Made by a program: the position numbers and the translations under genes
Part shown: positions 1 to 7,699 of the stretch, one piece after another
Layout of the letters: every line of letters starts with the position of its first letter
Numbering within the stretch: the first letter of the stretch is position 1
The notes under the pieces: generated by a model
What the model was told of the DNA's origin: nothing
What the model saw: only the letters and a program-made list of their open reading frames with translations
Database searches by the model: none
Source: Lachnoclostridium sp. UBA5725
Lineage (GTDB): Bacteria > Bacillota > Clostridia > Lachnospirales > Lachnospiraceae
Assembly (NCBI GenBank): GCA_002419585.1
Contig: DIGJ01000018.1
Span: 1-64,000 of the forward strand
DNA length: 64,000 bases
Reading direction: 5' to 3'

Positions 1-40
1 GACATAGTCAAAAATGCTTGACACTCTATTTGTAAATTAT

Positions 41-230
41 GGTTCAATGAGGGACGGACGCGAGTCTTTTTGATTAGTGACGCCAAGAAAGGCTGAGCAA
101 TTTTAGTCTTTGTCCAATTTACATGGCTCCCATGCTAGGATTTTATAACAATCGTAGCATGAGAACCGTGTAAATTGAATATAGATTTTGAGCTCAGCCT
201 TTCATGTCTGTCTATGAAATAAGGACTCGC
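41..230. repeat. Long imperfect palindromic repeat, full copy
   Basis: About 180 nt folds back on itself. Paired segments include GCGAGTC (60-66) with GACTCGC (224-230), AAAGGCTGAGC (88-98) with GCTCAGCCTTT (192-202), CAATTTACA (115-123) with TGTAAATTG (169-177), and CATGCT (131-136) with AGCATG (156-161). The loop is about 19 nt. The left arm and loop recur at 63664-63776 with the same head, GGACGGACGCGAGTC. There is no ORF inside. It looks like a non-autonomous palindromic element or a structured RNA; the class is not known to me. Confidence 0.75.
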
Positions 231-315
231 TGTTCACGAATGTTTGTAAAACCAGAATTTTGAGGGTGTGAGGTAAAAAGTCAAGGGAAAATCAAATTCT
301 GCGTTTTCCATTACA

Positions 316-468
316 TTACAGATAACAGCAGGGCCATTTTTTCACAATATCAATGGCTTCACCAGATTCGCCGCAAAGCCCCATCACAGCATTGATCAAA
401 ATATCTTTTTGAGTCATCATAGGATTCAAAGTGCGCATCGCTTGTTTTTGGTATTCGGTTATATTCAT
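316..468 (-). pseudogene. Truncated MazG-like NTP pyrophosphohydrolase remnant
   Basis: This 50-codon reading frame starts at an ATG (466-468) and ends at TAA (316-318). The translation begins MNITEYQKQAMRTLNP and contains GLCGESGEAIDIVKKW. That is the N-terminal helix and the G-x-x-G-E-x-G-E metal-binding motif of small phage-type MazG-like nucleotide pyrophosphohydrolases, which normally run to about 100 residues or more. The match stops after KKW, and the last five residues (PCCYL) look unrelated. No continuation is visible downstream, so the gene is cut off. Only a weak ribosome site (AAAGAG) precedes it. It lies beside the palindromic repeat, which suggests local rearrangement. Function is probably lost. 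Confidence 0.6.
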
Positions 469-572
469 TACATCTACTCTTTAAAATTTCTTTTTTTTAA
501 TAATAATTTATAATAATTTATAACTATCTGCAAATAATATCTCTACTAAATAAAATATAAGGAGATATTATT

Positions 573-746
573 ATGCTAAAAGAAGGAAAAAACGAATCGA
601 TTCATTGCACAATTAGGAATTGCGAGAATCATGCAAAAAATGAGGACTACTGTGCACTAGATAAAATATCAGTTGGTACACACGAGAGTAATCCAACAAA
701 TGTTGAATGTACTGATTGTGAATCTTTTAAAAACAAAACATGGTAA
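573..746 (+). CDS. DUF1540 domain miniprotein
   Basis: A 57-residue protein with a strong ribosome site (AAGGAGATATT, 559-569) and a terminator directly after it. The translation carries the DUF1540 pattern: an early Cys pair (HCTIRNCENH), then YCALDKISVGTHESNP, then VECTDCESF. The five Cys residues with His suggest a small metal-binding knuckle. DUF1540 proteins are common in Clostridia, often linked to sporulating species, and have no established function. It appears to be a single-gene transcription unit. Confidence 0.85.
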   Translation: MLKEGKNESIHCTIRNCENHAKNEDYCALDKISVGTHESNPTNVECTDCESFKNKTW

Positions 747-755
747 TTTTTAATT

Positions 756-781
756 TGCGGGGAATTATCCCCGCATTTTTT
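756..781 (+). terminator. Rho-independent terminator of the DUF1540 gene
   Basis: The stem TGCGGGG / CCCCGCA (756-762 with 769-775) has a 6-nt loop and is followed by a T run, 10 nt after the stop codon. Confidence 0.85.
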
Positions 782-898
782 AAAATACATCTGCATTACA
801 TAGTTCCCAATTATCTCCTATGGCATAATTGTTACGAAAATGTTACAATCACTTTGTACTTAGCTAATACAACAAATAAATCAAAGGAGGATACGTCT

Positions 899-964
899 AT
901 GTGTTTCAGATTTTATAGTTGTAATGATATAGCAGCTCTTATCCGCTCTTGCTTCGGATATTAA
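899..964 (+). CDS. 21-residue Cys-containing mini-gene
   Basis: The peptide reads MCFRFYSCNDIAALIRSCFG followed by Tyr, with Cys at positions 2, 8 and 18. It starts at ATG 899, 7 nt after a very good Shine-Dalgarno (AAAGGAGG, 884-891). It stops 15 nt before a strong terminator (979-1009). A possible promoter lies upstream (TTACAA 843-848, 16-nt gap, TAATAC). The frame is open further upstream to 740, but the SD placement favours the short form. I recognise no family. It could be a signalling or antimicrobial-type peptide, a leader peptide without a downstream gene, or a translated small RNA. Confidence 0.5.
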   Translation: MCFRFYSCNDIAALIRSCFGY

Positions 965-978
965 TAATGATGATTTTT

Positions 979-1009
979 TGGCTCTGACTTTTGTCAGAGC
1001 CATTTTTTT
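979..1009 (+). terminator. Strong intrinsic terminator after the mini-gene
   Basis: A ten-base-pair stem, TGGCTCTGAC / GTCAGAGCCA (979-988 with 993-1002), has a 4-nt loop and is followed by seven T residues. Confidence 0.9.
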
Positions 1010-1080
1010 ATTGTGAATACTAAGACAGACTTTCCTTTCGTCCCTCAAAGCAAAACCTCGCATCCGTATCTCGTTAAACC

Positions 1081-1122
1081 ATATTTTACTTAAGCAATTT
1101 TTATTGATTCTAAGTAAAATAT
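1081..1122. promoter_or_regulatory. 12-bp inverted repeat upstream of the ParB-like gene
   Basis: ATATTTTACTTA (1081-1092) and TAAGTAAAATAT (1111-1122) form a perfect inverted repeat with an 18-nt spacer. It ends 66 nt before the next start codon. It could be an operator or an RNA hairpin; AT-richness lowers its specificity. Confidence 0.4.
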
Positions 1123-1187
1123 AGCATATATTAGATATATCTGATCTTAAAAAATAAAAAGTATAATTTTATTAGGAAGTGAATAAG

Positions 1188-1592
1188 ATGCAAAATGTAT
1201 TTAAACTAGGAATATTAGATGTTCAACCCTCGCAATTATTTATATCCGAGGTGAAACTAAAAAAAGTTTCAGAATGGTTAAATCATAAAAATATTGATAA
1301 TTATGAACCAATCCCAATTAAAAAATTGAACGGACAAATGTTTTTTACGGATGGTCATACACGAGCATTTGCACTATATAAAATGGGAATTGAAGATATT
1401 CGCTGTACATGGGATGAGGATGAACTTGATTGGGATGCATATCAAATTTGTGTAGATTGGTGCACTCAAGAAGGGATAACAAATATTTCCCATTTAAAAC
1501 AAAAAGTAATTAATAGTGAAAGTTACGACTTACTATGGAATAACAAGTGTAAAAAAATGCATGAGAAATTGAAAGAAGAAAGAAGCAAATAG
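1188..1592 (+). CDS. ParB/sulfiredoxin-like fold protein, uncharacterised
   Basis: A 134-residue protein. The ATG at 1188 is chosen because TAGGAAG (1173-1179) lies at normal spacing; a GTG at 1179 overlaps that site. The N-terminal half has VQPSQLFIS, PIPIKKLNG and TDGHTRAFALYKMG. The last resembles the G-x-H-R-x-x-A core of ParB-like nuclease or partition-fold domains. The C-terminal half (WDEDELDWDAYQICVDWC onward) is acidic and aromatic, then helical and basic. Similar clostridial proteins are, as I recall, annotated as hypothetical or mislabelled as acetyltransferases. There is no partition partner nearby, so a chromosome-segregation role is not supported. It stands alone between repeat elements. 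Confidence 0.6.
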   Translation: MQNVFKLGILDVQPSQLFISEVKLKKVSEWLNHKNIDNYEPIPIKKLNGQMFFTDGHTRAFALYKMGIEDIRCTWDEDELDWDAYQICVDWCTQEGITNISHLKQKVINSESYDLLWNNKCKKMHEKLKEERSK

Positions 1593-1704
1593 ATTAAAGA
1601 CGATTAGCACTTATGTTATATATACACTCCATTCTATGTTTCATTGTAAATCTTTTCGTGTACTGTGGTATCACAGAGAACACCGGGACTGTTTATCAAA
1701 ATCA

Positions 1705-1970
1705 GCAAAAGGCGCGGTGACCTTAGCCTTATTAATTCGAATGGAGCACAGGGACTGTTCTTACAATCAGACGCATTAACCATTCGGTAGAACCTCTAAG
1801 CAAGCCAGAATGAGCTCCCATAAGAGCTCATTCTGGCTTGCTTAGAGGTTCTACCGAATGGTTAATGCGTCTGATTGTAAGAATAGTCCCTGTGCTCCAT
1901 TCGGATTTCGAAAACTCTAATCCCACCGCGCCTTTTGCGTGACTTTTCCCAAATCCCCCGCGTCCGTCCC
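1705..1970. repeat. Palindromic element with 80-bp near-perfect arms (REPIN/MITE-like)
   Basis: The arms at 1738-1817 and 1824-1903 are reverse complements over 80 nt with one mismatch and a 6-nt loop. An outer pair, GCAAAAGGCGCGGTG (1705-1719), matches in reverse at 1924-1938. The minus strand at 1959-1970 reads GGGACGGACGCG, the same head as the 41-230 repeat. The arms contain CACAGGGACTGTTCTTAC; from memory, GGGACNGTTC-type motifs are typical of REP sequences mobilised by Y1/RAYT transposases. No transposase gene is present. This gene-free stretch (1593-2050) otherwise holds only a terminator. Confidence 0.7.
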
Positions 1971-2002
1971 CACCGTCAAACCAGACTTGCATATCGCTAC
2001 AA

Positions 2003-2033
2003 AAAAAGGACTGACAATTTGTCAGTCCTTTTT
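2003..2033 (-). terminator. Terminator of the 5'-nucleotidase gene
   Basis: AAAAAGGACTGACA (2003-2016) pairs with TGTCAGTCCTTTTT (2020-2033) around a 3-nt loop. There are A and T runs on the two sides, so it can work in both directions. It lies just past the stop codon at 2051. Confidence 0.9.
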
Positions 2034-2050
2034 CATTATTCACAGAAATA

Positions 2051-4354
2051 TTATTTAACTTTTACGTTAACCGTCTTTGTGATATCCGCAACTTTTACAG
2101 TCACTTTTGCTTTTCCAGCTTTTTTAGCACTTACAGTAACAGCATCATTGCTGCTTGTTTTTGTAAGTTTTACAATTGTTTTATCACTTGTGGTCCAAGT
2201 AATATCAGATGCATTGAATCCAGCAGCTTCTACTGTAAAGGTTGCTGTTTCACCTTTCTTTAAAGATTTTACTGCATTTAATTTAACACTTGCTTTGTTT
2301 ACTACAACTGGTGTAGAAACGGTAAGTTTTTTACCATCATTTAATTCAACATTAGAAGTAATGGTAGCTTTTCCTGCTGCTTTTGCTTCCAATTTACCAT
2401 CGGTACCTACTGTAACAACAGCAGCATCGCTAGAGGTATATGTCACGCTCTTAACAGCACTTGCATCGCCAACAACTTTCATTGTTGATGTGCTTCCTGT
2501 TGTTCCTCCTAAGTAGAGGTTTTGCTGAGCTTTTGCTACAGTTGCAATTCCTTTAAAGCTAGCTTCTGTAACTGCTTTCACGTTTGGAGTTCTTCCATCT
2601 GCTGATACAGGAATTGAAAGAAGTCCTGCAGATACTAATTCAGCAACTGCTGCGTGTTTTTCTTTATCCCAGTTTGTTCCTGTAACTTTCCAGTTATGGG
2701 ATAGAGAAGGTGAAATTACACCTTTTTTCACATTTTTAATGTAATCACCAATTAATTCACGAACGCCACCAATGTTACCAGCAACATCTTTTTCTAATAC
2801 GATAGGAAGTTTTTCGCCTTCTTTAAAGATTGGTCCATAAGTTAAAAGTTGAGAACTTGCACGATAGTTGTTGACTGCTACTACTAATACATCAGAATTC
2901 TTTAACTTTGTTCCATCTGCTTTGATTACATTTTCAATTCTACTTCCTACTGGTTTTGAAATGTTTACATCATATGAAATACCAGAAAACATATCATAGT
3001 TATATCCACGGATATCTGGATTGAAGGAAAGTGTTAAATCTCCATCTTTATATGTGTTATAGTAACTAGCTGACCATTCCATAAATTTCTTTAACTGTGA
3101 TCCGGTCATCTGCATTTTATATAATGTATTGGTATACTTATAAATCAATGCAGTGTCACATTTTTTGATACTACCTGCATACATATTCGCTGCTGTATTG
3201 AAAGCTGCAGCTGCAGATACATCTGCTCCAGTGTAATACATCTGTACTTCATTGATTAAGTTAATCATTGCACTTTCAGCAATTTGAGACTGTGGAATAC
3301 CTGTGATTTCATCAGGATCAACAAGATTACCACCTTTTAATTTACCAATTACTTGATTTGCATCTTTGATTGCTTTTGTGTTATAAGAATCTAAAGCTTT
3401 AACAAGAGTATCATCAGCAACATATGTTGCTGTAGAAATAAGCTTTGAAGCTTTATTTTTGATTTCGAATGTTCCATCCGATTTTTTGCTTAATGTAATA
3501 TTAACCTGTGCTACTGTTGCGCCATCGCTCTTGTTTTCAACAGTTAATACGCCACTGTGTTCTACACCTTCAACACCTTTGTGTTCATGTGCTGCAATAA
3601 TAAGATCGATTTCAGGGCAAGCTTTTGCAAGATCTTCAACGCCGGAATTTGGAACATCATATTCATTGGACTCACCCATATGTTCTGCTGCAATAATAAC
3701 ATCAACCTTATCTTTGATTTCAGCAATTACTTTTTTTGTTTCCTCTACAGGATCAGTAACTTTGTAGTTCTTTAAATTTTCGCCATCCCATCTTGTGATG
3801 TTTGGTGTTACCATACCGATAATACCAATTTTAACACCATCTTTTTCGATGATTGTATAAGCGTCTGCAAGGTTTTTACCTTTTTTTGTATAAACATTAC
3901 CAAATAATACCTTAGCATTCTGTTGTTTCATGATCTTTTGTAGTGTTGGTACTCCATAGTTAAATTCGTGATTTCCAGCTACCCAAACATCATATTTCAT
4001 TAAATTCATTGCGGCAATCATCGGATGTACGCTGTCATTTAAGAATAGTTCAGCTGAGTTTCCCTGAAGAGAATCTCCGGCATCGATTAAGATTGTGTTT
4101 GCATTTTCAGCACGTAATTTGCTTACAACGGTTGAAATCTGTGCATAGCTTCCTCCTGTTGATGCTGCATTCAAAGCATAATCATATGGAAGAAACTTTC
4201 CATGTACATCGCTTGTAGCAAGTACTTGAATTGTCACATCACCGGTTGCGGTTGCTTTTGCTGTTTCCTCTGCGAGCGCTGTCATATTGGAGCTTGTTGC
4301 GATAATCGCCGCTGCGCTTAACATCGCTAAGGCTTTTTTAAATATCTTCTTCAT
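2051..4354 (-). CDS. Secreted bifunctional metallophosphatase/5'-nucleotidase with Ig-like domain
   Basis: A 767-residue exported protein. The start at 4354 (MKKIFKKALAML) is chosen because GAGGGAG precedes it; an in-frame ATG at 4399 lacks a ribosome site. A signal peptide ends near ALAEE. The calcineurin-like metallophosphatase domain (about 40-280) shows TSDVHGKF, DAGDSLQGN, AGNHEFNYG and AAHEHKG metal ligands. The 5'-nucleotidase C-terminal domain follows (about 320-520). A bacterial Ig-like (Big_2) domain closes the protein (about 675-767). The family (UshA/CpdB/YfkN) releases phosphate from extracellular nucleotides or 2',3'-cyclic nucleotides; the exact substrate cannot be read from sequence. 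It is its own transcription unit, with a possible -10 TATAAT at 4412-4417 on this strand. Confidence 0.9.
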   Translation of the reverse strand: MKKIFKKALAMLSAAAIIATSSNMTALAEETAKATATGDVTIQVLATSDVHGKFLPYDYALNAASTGGSYAQISTVVSKLRAENANTILIDAGDSLQGNSAELFLNDSVHPMIAAMNLMKYDVWVAGNHEFNYGVPTLQKIMKQQNAKVLFGNVYTKKGKNLADAYTIIEKDGVKIGIIGMVTPNITRWDGENLKNYKVTDPVEETKKVIAEIKDKVDVIIAAEHMGESNEYDVPNSGVEDLAKACPEIDLIIAAHEHKGVEGVEHSGVLTVENKSDGATVAQVNITLSKKSDGTFEIKNKASKLISTATYVADDTLVKALDSYNTKAIKDANQVIGKLKGGNLVDPDEITGIPQSQIAESAMINLINEVQMYYTGADVSAAAAFNTAANMYAGSIKKCDTALIYKYTNTLYKMQMTGSQLKKFMEWSASYYNTYKDGDLTLSFNPDIRGYNYDMFSGISYDVNISKPVGSRIENVIKADGTKLKNSDVLVVAVNNYRASSQLLTYGPIFKEGEKLPIVLEKDVAGNIGGVRELIGDYIKNVKKGVISPSLSHNWKVTGTNWDKEKHAAVAELVSAGLLSIPVSADGRTPNVKAVTEASFKGIATVAKAQQNLYLGGTTGSTSTMKVVGDASAVKSVTYTSSDAAVVTVGTDGKLEAKAAGKATITSNVELNDGKKLTVSTPVVVNKASVKLNAVKSLKKGETATFTVEAAGFNASDITWTTSDKTIVKLTKTSSNDAVTVSAKKAGKAKVTVKVADITKTVNVKVK

Positions 4355-4440
4355 ATTTCTTATCTCCCTCTTTTTGTTAAATTTGACTAGATATTCCATC
4401 CATCATAAAGTATTATAGACTTTTTGCACAAACTATAAAA

Positions 4441-4454
4441 GGGACATTTGTCCC
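4441..4454. other. Short GGGACA hairpin upstream of the nucleotidase gene
   Basis: GGGACA-TT-TGTCCC is a perfect palindrome. It has A residues on one side and T residues on the other. It lies between the dnaJ terminator and the nucleotidase promoter, so it may be a second terminator or an operator. Confidence 0.4.
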
Positions 4455-4473
4455 ATTTTTTGTCAATTATATG

Positions 4474-4508
4474 TAAAAATACGGTAACGAATTCACTCGC
4501 TACCGCAT
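4474..4508 (-). terminator. Terminator of the dnaK operon
   Basis: On the minus strand, ATGCGGTAGCG pairs with CGTTACCGTAT (two G-U pairs) around an 8-nt loop, followed by a T run. It sits 6 nt after the dnaJ stop codon. Confidence 0.8.
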
Positions 4509-4513
4509 CCTTT

Positions 4514-5713
4514 TTATTCAAAAAACTCATTTAATTTATCTTTAAATTTTTTCTTTCCTTTGCCGTTTCCAGTTCCATGCTCTGTTTCTTCTTTTATGTC
4601 CTCTTTTGGCTGTTCGTTACTATTTTTGCCGGTCATTGCTTGATCGAATGCTTTTAACAATTCTTTTTGCTCTGAATTGAGTCCCGTTGGTACCTGTACT
4701 ACTAACGTAACATAATGATCGCCTCGCACCGATTTATTACGTAGTGTTGGAACACCTTTACCACGAAGTCGTACTTTCGTGTCTGTTTGCGTTCCTGCCT
4801 TTACCGTATAGACAACGTCACCATCGATGGTAGTGATACGAATATCTCCACCAAGAACAGCTTGCGCATAGGAAATTGGTGCCGTTGAAAAGATATCATA
4901 ATCCTGACGCTGTAAAATTGGATGACGACTTACATTTACTTCAACCAGTAAATCACCTCTCGGTCCGCCATTCACTCCCGGTTCACCTTTTTCACGGATA
5001 CGTACACTTTGACCGTTATCGATACCAGCTGGTATGGTAATTGTTATTTTCTTTTTATTATTAATATAACCTGTGCCATAGCAATCTGGACATTTATCTT
5101 TAATAATCTTACCAGTTCCATGACAATCTGGACAAGTCTGTACATTACGAACCATTCCAAACAATGACTGCTGCGTAAATACGACCTGACCTTTACCGCC
5201 ACATTTTGAACAGGTTTCCGGAGAACTTCCTTGTTTTGCACCAGTTCCATGGCAAGTATTACATTCATCTTTCAAGTTGAGTTCCAATTGTTTTTCTACG
5301 CCAAAGCAAGCTTCTTCAAACGTAATTCGAACAGATGCACGAACATTGGCACCCTTCATTGGACCATTGTTTGGTCTTCTGCTACGGCTTCCACCACCAA
5401 AAAGGTCGCCAAAAATATCGCCAAATATGTCACCCATATCCATACCAGAGAAATCAAAGCCGCCGGCTCCGGCTCCGCCATTTTCAAATGCCGAATGACC
5501 GAACTGGTCATACTGTCTTCTCTTATCCGCATCGCTTAATACTGCATATGCTTCGGAAGCCTCTTTAAACTTCTTTTCTGCCTCTGCATCACCCGGATTC
5601 ATATCGGGATGGTATTTTTTTGCCAATGCTCTATATGCTTTTTTTATTTCATCATCCGTAGCAGATCTTGCTACTCCAAGCACTTCGTAATAATCTCTCT
5701 TACTCTCAGCCAT
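4514..5713 (-). CDS. dnaJ: Chaperone protein DnaJ
   Basis: The Hsp40 co-chaperone (399 residues) stimulates DnaK ATPase and delivers unfolded clients. The J domain has the HPD signature at 35-37. A Gly/Phe-rich linker follows (GAGAGGFDFSG, FGDIFGDLFGGG). Four CxxCxGxG zinc-binding repeats (CNTCHGTG, CSKCGGKG, CPDCHGTG, CPDCYGTG) lie at about 150-215, then the C-terminal substrate-binding domains. The last 40 residues are a charged Glu/Lys tail. It is the last gene of hrcA-grpE-dnaK-dnaJ, 92 nt after dnaK, and is followed by a terminator. Confidence 0.98.
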   Translation of the reverse strand: MAESKRDYYEVLGVARSATDDEIKKAYRALAKKYHPDMNPGDAEAEKKFKEASEAYAVLSDADKRRQYDQFGHSAFENGGAGAGGFDFSGMDMGDIFGDIFGDLFGGGSRSRRPNNGPMKGANVRASVRITFEEACFGVEKQLELNLKDECNTCHGTGAKQGSSPETCSKCGGKGQVVFTQQSLFGMVRNVQTCPDCHGTGKIIKDKCPDCYGTGYINNKKKITITIPAGIDNGQSVRIREKGEPGVNGGPRGDLLVEVNVSRHPILQRQDYDIFSTAPISYAQAVLGGDIRITTIDGDVVYTVKAGTQTDTKVRLRGKGVPTLRNKSVRGDHYVTLVVQVPTGLNSEQKELLKAFDQAMTGKNSNEQPKEDIKEETEHGTGNGKGKKKFKDKLNEFFE

Positions 5714-5759
5714 AGTTTTGATTCTCCAGTCTTACCTATCTTCTTTTATATCACAATTT

Positions 5760-5778
5760 CCCCCGCCAATGGCGGGGG
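5760..5778. other. GC-rich hairpin between dnaK and dnaJ
   Basis: CCCCCGCC-AAT-GGCGGGGG forms a perfect 8-bp stem with a 3-nt loop, in the 92-nt dnaK-dnaJ gap. No T run follows on the minus strand, so full termination is unlikely. It may be an mRNA-stabilising or partial attenuation structure that sets the DnaK:DnaJ ratio (inference). Confidence 0.6.
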
Positions 5779-5805
5779 ATATTTTATCTACTTGTACAAA
5801 CGTTT

Positions 5806-7668
5806 TTATACTTCACGATAGTCGCCATCAACAACATCGCCATCATAGCTTTCTTGTGCAGCCTGACCACCCATGTTACTCATATCTGGACCAGCGCCCT
5901 GACCTTGTGCTTGTTCGTATACTTTTTGGAACAAAGCTTGTGCATCTGTCATTAATTTTTCTTTCGCTGCTTTGATATCTTCTACTTCACCATCTGACAT
6001 TACTTCAGGATTGGACTTTTCGATCAACTCTTTTAAGTGTGCAAGGTCTGCTTCCACACCTGCTTTTTCATCTGCACTTAGCTTATCTCCAACTTCTTGC
6101 AATGCTTTTTCTGTCTGAAATACCATGGAATCTGCATCGTTTCTAGTATCAATCGCATCTTTACGTTTCTTATCCTGTGCTTCAAATTCAGAAGCTTCTC
6201 TTACCGCTTTTTCGATATCTGAATCGGACATATTCGATCCAGCAGTAATCGTAATGTGCTGTTCTTTTCCGGTTCCTAAATCTTTTGCAGATACATTTAC
6301 GATACCATTTGCATCAATATCAAATGTTACTTCGATCTGTGGAACACCTCTTCTTGCTGGTGGAATACCATCCAAACGGAATTGTCCAAGAGATTTGTTG
6401 TCTTTCGCAAACTGTCTTTCACCCTGTACGATGTTGATATCAACAGCGGTCTGATTATCAGCTGCAGTTGAGAAAATCTGGCTCTTCTTTGTAGGAATTG
6501 TAGTATTTCTTTCGATTAACCTTGTAGCAACACCACCCATTGTTTCGATGGATAAGGAAAGTGGAGTAACATCAAGTAAAAGGATATCACCTGCACCAGC
6601 ATCGCCTGCTAATTTACCACCCTGAATAGAAGCTCCTAAAGCTACACATTCGTCTGGGTTTAAGTTCTTGGATGGTTCTTTTCCTGTTAATTGTTTTACT
6701 TTATCCTGAACCGCTGGAATACGAGTAGAACCACCAACTAATAATACCTGACCTAATTCAGAAGCGGAAATTCCAGCATCTTTTAATGCATTTTGAACTG
6801 GAGTAACGGTTCTTTCTACTAAATCATGTGTTAACTCATCAAATTTTGCTCTGGTTAAGTTCATATCAAAATGCTTTGGACCTTCTTGTGTTGCTGTAAT
6901 GAAAGGAAGGTTGATATTTGTTGTTGTTGCAGAAGATAATTCTTTTTTCGCTTTTTCTGCAGCTTCTTTTAAACGTTGAAGAGCCATTTTATCAGTAGAT
7001 AAATCAACACCTTCTGCTTTTTTAAATTCATCGATCATGTAACGAGTGATTTTTTCATCAAAATCATCTCCACCAAGTCTGTTATCTCCAGATGTTGCTA
7101 ATACTTCGATAACACCATCTCCGATTTCAATAACGGAAACATCGAAGGTACCACCACCTAAGTCGTATACCATGATTTTTTGTTCATGTTCATTATCAAG
7201 TCCATAAGCAAGTGCTGCAGCCGTAGGCTCGTTGATGATACGCTTTACATCAAGACCAGCGATTTTACCAGCATCTTTGGTTGCCTGACGCTGTGCGTCA
7301 TTGAAATATGCAGGTACGGTGATAACTGCTTCTGTTACTTTTTCACCAAGATAGCTTTCTGCATCTGCTTTCAATTTTTGAAGAACCATTGCAGAAATTT
7401 CCTGTGGTGTATATTTCTTGTCATCAATACCTACTTTGAAATCAGTACCCATGTGTCTTTTAATCGATGAAATTGTCTTATCTGAGTTTGTTACTGCCTG
7501 ACGTTTTGCTGGTTCACCAACGAGACGTTCTCCATTTTTTGTAAATGCTACTACAGATGGTGTTGTTCTTGCTCCTTCTGTATTTGATATTACAACTGGC
7601 TGGCCGCCTTCCATAACTGCTACGCATGAATTTGTTGTTCCTAAATCAATTCCGATTATTTTACTCAT
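5806..7668 (-). CDS. dnaK: Chaperone protein DnaK (Hsp70)
   Basis: A complete 620-residue Hsp70. The nucleotide-binding domain begins IGIDLGTTNSCVAVMEGG and contains VYDLGGGTFDVS and VLLVGGSTRIP. The substrate-binding domain follows (LLLDVTPLSLSIETMGG), then a helical lid and a Gly/Gln-rich tail ending GDYREV. The N-terminal domain lacks the insert found in Gram-negative DnaK, as usual for Firmicutes. A strong Shine-Dalgarno (TAGGAGGAC) precedes ATG 7668. It lies 31 nt after grpE in the CIRCE-controlled operon. Confidence 0.99.
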   Translation of the reverse strand: MSKIIGIDLGTTNSCVAVMEGGQPVVISNTEGARTTPSVVAFTKNGERLVGEPAKRQAVTNSDKTISSIKRHMGTDFKVGIDDKKYTPQEISAMVLQKLKADAESYLGEKVTEAVITVPAYFNDAQRQATKDAGKIAGLDVKRIINEPTAAALAYGLDNEHEQKIMVYDLGGGTFDVSVIEIGDGVIEVLATSGDNRLGGDDFDEKITRYMIDEFKKAEGVDLSTDKMALQRLKEAAEKAKKELSSATTTNINLPFITATQEGPKHFDMNLTRAKFDELTHDLVERTVTPVQNALKDAGISASELGQVLLVGGSTRIPAVQDKVKQLTGKEPSKNLNPDECVALGASIQGGKLAGDAGAGDILLLDVTPLSLSIETMGGVATRLIERNTTIPTKKSQIFSTAADNQTAVDINIVQGERQFAKDNKSLGQFRLDGIPPARRGVPQIEVTFDIDANGIVNVSAKDLGTGKEQHITITAGSNMSDSDIEKAVREASEFEAQDKKRKDAIDTRNDADSMVFQTEKALQEVGDKLSADEKAGVEADLAHLKELIEKSNPEVMSDGEVEDIKAAKEKLMTDAQALFQKVYEQAQGQGAGPDMSNMGGQAAQESYDGDVVDGDYREV

Positions 7669-7699
7669 AATAATGTCCTCCTAAATTTATAATGTCTAA

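Noticed and set aside
740..964. 74-residue ORF on the plus strand
   Set aside because: It starts in the terminator of the DUF1540 gene. The only good ribosome site supports the 21-residue form starting at 899.
1828..2043. 71-residue minus-strand ORF inside the palindromic element
   Set aside because: It is made of repeat and terminator sequence and has no ribosome site or recognisable domain.
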